This document shows, in pieces, positions 18,856 to 20,945 of a stretch of 20,945 nucleotides of DNA (position 1 is its first letter; each line of letters opens with the position of its first letter). The position numbers and the translations under genes were made by a program. Under the pieces are notes generated by a model that did no database searches, was not told the DNA's origin, and saw nothing but the letters and a program-made list of their open reading frames with translations. Source of the DNA: a virus; IMG/VR virus record IMGVR_UViG_3300017920_000006, positions 1-20,945 of that record; one strand, 5' to 3'.

Positions 18856-19197
18856 ATGTTAAATCAAACTGATTATGGATCAGTAGCAAATTTTTTGGCA
18901 AGTGAACATAAGATTGTTTTGGGTGGTACTATTGATTCTTCGTTAATTACAACAACAGATAAGTATCTAGAAGCAGGAACTGTTTTAGGAAAAGTGACAG
19001 CTACGGGTAAATTAGCTGTTTATGACGATACTCAAACAGATGGGAGAGAAACAGCTGTGGGAATATTAATGGAACCAGTAGTAGCAGAGGAAGATGTTAT
19101 GGTTACATATATGGTTCATGGTGCAGTAATAGAAAGTAAATTGACAAGTTATGATGAAGCAGCTAAAACCGATTTACCACACATAATTTTCGTATAA
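18856..19197 (+). CDS. Head decoration protein (lambda gpD-like)
   Basis: 113 residues from ATG 18856 with GGAGGTG upstream, 17 bases after the scaffold stop. A gpD-like beta sequence: EAGTVLGKVTATGKLAVYDD, GRETAVGILMEPVVA, then VMVTYMVHGAVIESKL. Such proteins trimerise on the capsid surface after expansion and stabilise the head against DNA pressure. The pairing with a gpE-like capsid gene immediately downstream is the classic arrangement. The length is normal. Confidence 0.92.
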   Translation: MLNQTDYGSVANFLASEHKIVLGGTIDSSLITTTDKYLEAGTVLGKVTATGKLAVYDDTQTDGRETAVGILMEPVVAEEDVMVTYMVHGAVIESKLTSYDEAAKTDLPHIIFV

Positions 19198-19210
19198 GAG
19201 GTGAAGACTT

Positions 19211-20227
19211 ATGAAGAATATCTATAATTTATTAGATTCAAAGAAATTTGTGGATCATGTAATGAACAGACCACAAAGAAATTATTTGGGAGCAGCAATA
19301 TTTCCTTCTGAACCAACTGATTCATTAAGATTTGAATATCTAAAAGGTGCTAATGCTAACCCAGTAATGGGTAATGTAATAGCGTGGGGTAAAGAAGCTC
19401 CTATAAGAGGTAGAGATAATATGGCAACTATCTCTGGTAAAATCAACGCTATCAAATTAAAAATGAATCTTGGTGAGGAAAATATGATCAAATTATTCGA
19501 ATCAAGAAATTCTGGTAGCAATATACCTCAATCAGTAATAAAGAAATATTTTGATGATGTAATTTACACATATGACGGTGTAGAAAACAAAATAGAATAC
19601 TTAAGAATGCAAGCTCTTTGTAAAGGTATTCTTGACTATACTAATGATGGTTATCAGATCACCGTTGATTATTTAATGCCAACTGAAAACAAACCAACTG
19701 TATCTACATTATGGAGTGATGAAACAAATTCAAATCCAGAAGCAGATATTTTCACATGGATGACTATGATAAAAGAAAATGGCGGATTAACACCTACAAA
19801 AGCTATAACTTCAACAAAAGTATTAAATCACATATTGAACAACGCAAACCTAAGAAAAGCTATTTTAGGAGTTAATTCAGATAGATTATTGACTCAGAAA
19901 GATTTAAACGCTTATTTTGGTTCAAAAGGTTATCCTCAAGTTACTACATATGATTTACGAGCCAGAGATTTAGATGGAAATGTAAAAAGGTTCTTTGACG
20001 AAGACAAATTTGTTATACTTCCTGGAAATGGGCAAGCTGGTAAAACATTAGTAGCTCCTACAGCTGAATCATTATCAACAACAATGAAAAAAGTTAAAAC
20101 ATTGAAAGGTATTACAGTAACTCAATGGGAAACTAATGATCCAGTTGATTTATGGACAAAGGCAGCAGGTGCTCAAATAGTAACCATGCCTTATGCAGAA
20201 CAACAAGTTTCAGCAACTGTAATATAA
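19211..20227 (+). CDS. Major capsid protein (gpE family)
   Basis: 338 residues from ATG 19211, with GAGGTGA upstream. It begins NIYNLLDSKKFVDHVMNRPQ and shows gpE-family landmarks: NYLGAAIFPSEPTDSLRFEY, an APIRGRDN segment, a conserved KMNLGEENMIKLFE, a central AITSTKVLNHILNN and C-terminal QWETNDPVDLWTKAAGAQIV, MPYAEQ. It is an HK97-fold shell protein, expected at about 415 copies per T=7 head. No N-terminal cleavage propeptide is obvious. A terminator follows seven bases after its stop, fitting a need to express this gene above its downstream neighbours. Confidence 0.95.
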   Translation: MKNIYNLLDSKKFVDHVMNRPQRNYLGAAIFPSEPTDSLRFEYLKGANANPVMGNVIAWGKEAPIRGRDNMATISGKINAIKLKMNLGEENMIKLFESRNSGSNIPQSVIKKYFDDVIYTYDGVENKIEYLRMQALCKGILDYTNDGYQITVDYLMPTENKPTVSTLWSDETNSNPEADIFTWMTMIKENGGLTPTKAITSTKVLNHILNNANLRKAILGVNSDRLLTQKDLNAYFGSKGYPQVTTYDLRARDLDGNVKRFFDEDKFVILPGNGQAGKTLVAPTAESLSTTMKKVKTLKGITVTQWETNDPVDLWTKAAGAQIVTMPYAEQQVSATVI

Positions 20228-20233
20228 ATAATG

Positions 20234-20260
20234 CCGCCCTTAATGGGCGGTTAATTTTTT
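20234..20260 (+). terminator. Intrinsic terminator after the major capsid gene
   Basis: CCGCCC (20234-20239) and GGGCGG (20245-20250) with a 5-nt loop, then TTAA and six T (20255-20260). Only 15 bases remain before the next ATG, leaving no room for a promoter. Downstream genes must be read through it, so it probably lowers their expression relative to capsid. Confidence 0.85.
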
Positions 20261-20275
20261 AGAGGAGGAAAAAAC

Positions 20276-20557
20276 ATGAAATATAAGGTATTAAAGCCAG
20301 TTACTTATAAAGGGAAAGTTGTAAATGAAGGAATAATTGAATTAGACAAAAATGAAGTAAGAGATACATTAGTTAAAAGAGGAGTTTTGGAAGAAATAAA
20401 AAAAAATGAAAACTCTGATGAAAATAAGTTGACTGTTGAACAGTTAGAAGAAAATACAGTTCCAGAATTAAAAGAAATAGCTGAAAAAAAGAAAGTTGAA
20501 TTAAAGGCAAAAGATACTAAAGAGGAGATAATCAAAAAAATAAGCGAAGTGATTTAA
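20276..20557 (+). CDS. Connector-region protein with HeH/SAP-like C-terminus
   Basis: 93 residues from ATG 20276 with AGGAGG upstream. Residues 1-45 are a beta hairpin-like region (MKYKVLKPVTYKGKVVNEGI). After a charged linker, residues about 58-92 (TVPELKEIAEKKKVELKAKD, then EEIIKKISEV) are a helix-extended-helix fold of the HeH/LEM or Rho-N type. Genes of this kind often sit directly after the major capsid in siphophages; the function is unknown, possibly a head accessory. It lies behind the capsid terminator. Confidence 0.8.
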   Translation: MKYKVLKPVTYKGKVVNEGIIELDKNEVRDTLVKRGVLEEIKKNENSDENKLTVEQLEENTVPELKEIAEKKKVELKAKDTKEEIIKKISEVI

Positions 20558-20558
20558 A

Positions 20559-20879
20559 ATGACAAATCTAGAAAAAATGAAAATAGAATTGAGAGATCAA
20601 AATGGAACTATATTTAATGATACTGAGTTAGAATCTTTTTTAATAGATAATTCTCTAAATAAAAATGATGAATATGTATTAGAAAACAAGCCTAAATTAA
20701 TGCTTTCAGTTAGAGATGCTTTAAGAAGCTTGCTAAGAGATTGGAATGCAGCTCAAACTAAAATATCAGGGGATATGCAAGAAAGCTATAGTAAAGGTGG
20801 AATAGTATCAGAAATAGAGAAAATAGAGAGGACATATCTAAATGATTTAATAATTGGAGCGATGGAGTATGAAGATTGA
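20559..20879 (+). CDS. Putative head-tail connector protein
   Basis: 106 residues, ATG 20559, with only a weak GAAGTGAT site and one base after the preceding stop. It has helical segments with a Trp in the middle (SVRDALRSLLRDWNAAQTK), then GIVSEIEKIERTYLNDLIIG. The size and the place between the capsid-downstream gene and an HK97 gp10-like gene match head-tail adaptor proteins (gp6-type). The family is not recognised with confidence from the sequence alone, so the name is positional. It overlaps the next gene by 11 bases. Confidence 0.6.
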   Translation: MTNLEKMKIELRDQNGTIFNDTELESFLIDNSLNKNDEYVLENKPKLMLSVRDALRSLLRDWNAAQTKISGDMQESYSKGGIVSEIEKIERTYLNDLIIGAMEYED

Positions 20880-20945
20880 ACTTGTAGGTTCTAAAGACAT
20901 ACAAAAAAAGATAAAACAAATGAAGAAAAATGTTGGTCCAGAAAA
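20869..20945 (+). CDS. HK97 gp10-like head-tail protein, 5' fragment
   Basis: The frame starts at ATG 20869 and runs open off the right edge. It reads KIELVGSKDIQKKIKQMKKN and then VGPE. This N-terminus is typical of HK97 gp10-type proteins (head-tail completion), which follow the connector gene. A GGAG (20864-20867) is close to the ATG. Only 25 residues are visible, so the call depends on the N-terminal pattern and gene order. Confidence 0.6.
   Translation, partial: MKIELVGSKDIQKKIKQMKKNVGPE

Overview
This window is a continuous piece of a temperate tailed-phage (or prophage) genome from a low-G+C bacterium. The DNA is strongly A+T-rich: AGA is the favoured arginine codon, and AAA, GAA and ATA are abundant. 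Ribosome-binding sites are strong AGGAGG types. Genes are packed head to tail with ATGA or TAATG overlaps, and several start at GTG or TTG. The host is probably a Firmicute or an A+T-rich thermophile such as a Thermotogota member. The ThyX protein is compatible with the latter, but the sequence alone does not settle this.

Layout, left to right. (1) 1-1000: lysogeny switch. A leftward CI/LexA-type repressor, cut by the window edge, faces a rightward Cro-like gene across divergent promoters carrying repeated operators. (2) 1026-2416: accessory and antirepressor region. A small leftward gene with an in-frame stop lies between exact 12-bp inverted repeats, followed by a Bro-N/KilAC antirepressor. 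(3) 2413-6772: recombination. Three small genes, an SMC/Rad50-like ATPase with a zinc hook, RecT, and an MBL-fold protein resembling the YycJ/WalJ nuclease. (4) 6848-8249: replication. An initiator-type protein whose gene contains a 14-bp iteron array (a likely origin), then a DnaC-like helicase loader. (5) 8258-9452: small genes including a DUF6011-like zinc-finger gene that needs a frameshift, and a YopX protein. (6) 9451-12587: a switch-like leader followed by SSB, ThyX, an unknown protein, dUTPase, a DUF1064 nuclease and a membrane peptide. (7) 12663-13497: an ArpU/sigma-like late regulator, a small SH3-like protein, then a strong promoter followed at once by two intrinsic terminators, the second highly structured. 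(8) 13514-20945: packaging and head genes: HNH endonuclease, terminase small and large subunits, SPP1-type portal, minor head protein, DUF4355 scaffold, gpD-like decoration protein, gpE-like major capsid, two connector-region proteins and the start of an HK97 gp10-like gene.

How it works together. Repressor decay would free the rightward early promoter. The early operon makes the antirepressor, recombination proteins, origin-binding and loader proteins, SSB, and the dUMP/dTMP pair (dUTPase plus flavin-dependent thymidylate synthase). The late regulator then likely acts on the promoter at 13338-13367. That promoter runs into terminators within about 50 nt, and more terminators follow inside the head operon, which suggests that late transcription depends on antitermination.

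The most notable items are the late promoter with tandem terminators and a multi-branched RNA, the in-gene iteron origin, the possible exonuclease replacement beside RecT, the switch-like leader at 9451-9536, and the frameshifted zinc-finger gene. No integrase, lysis or tail genes are in view. No rRNA, tRNA, CRISPR or insertion sequence was seen.
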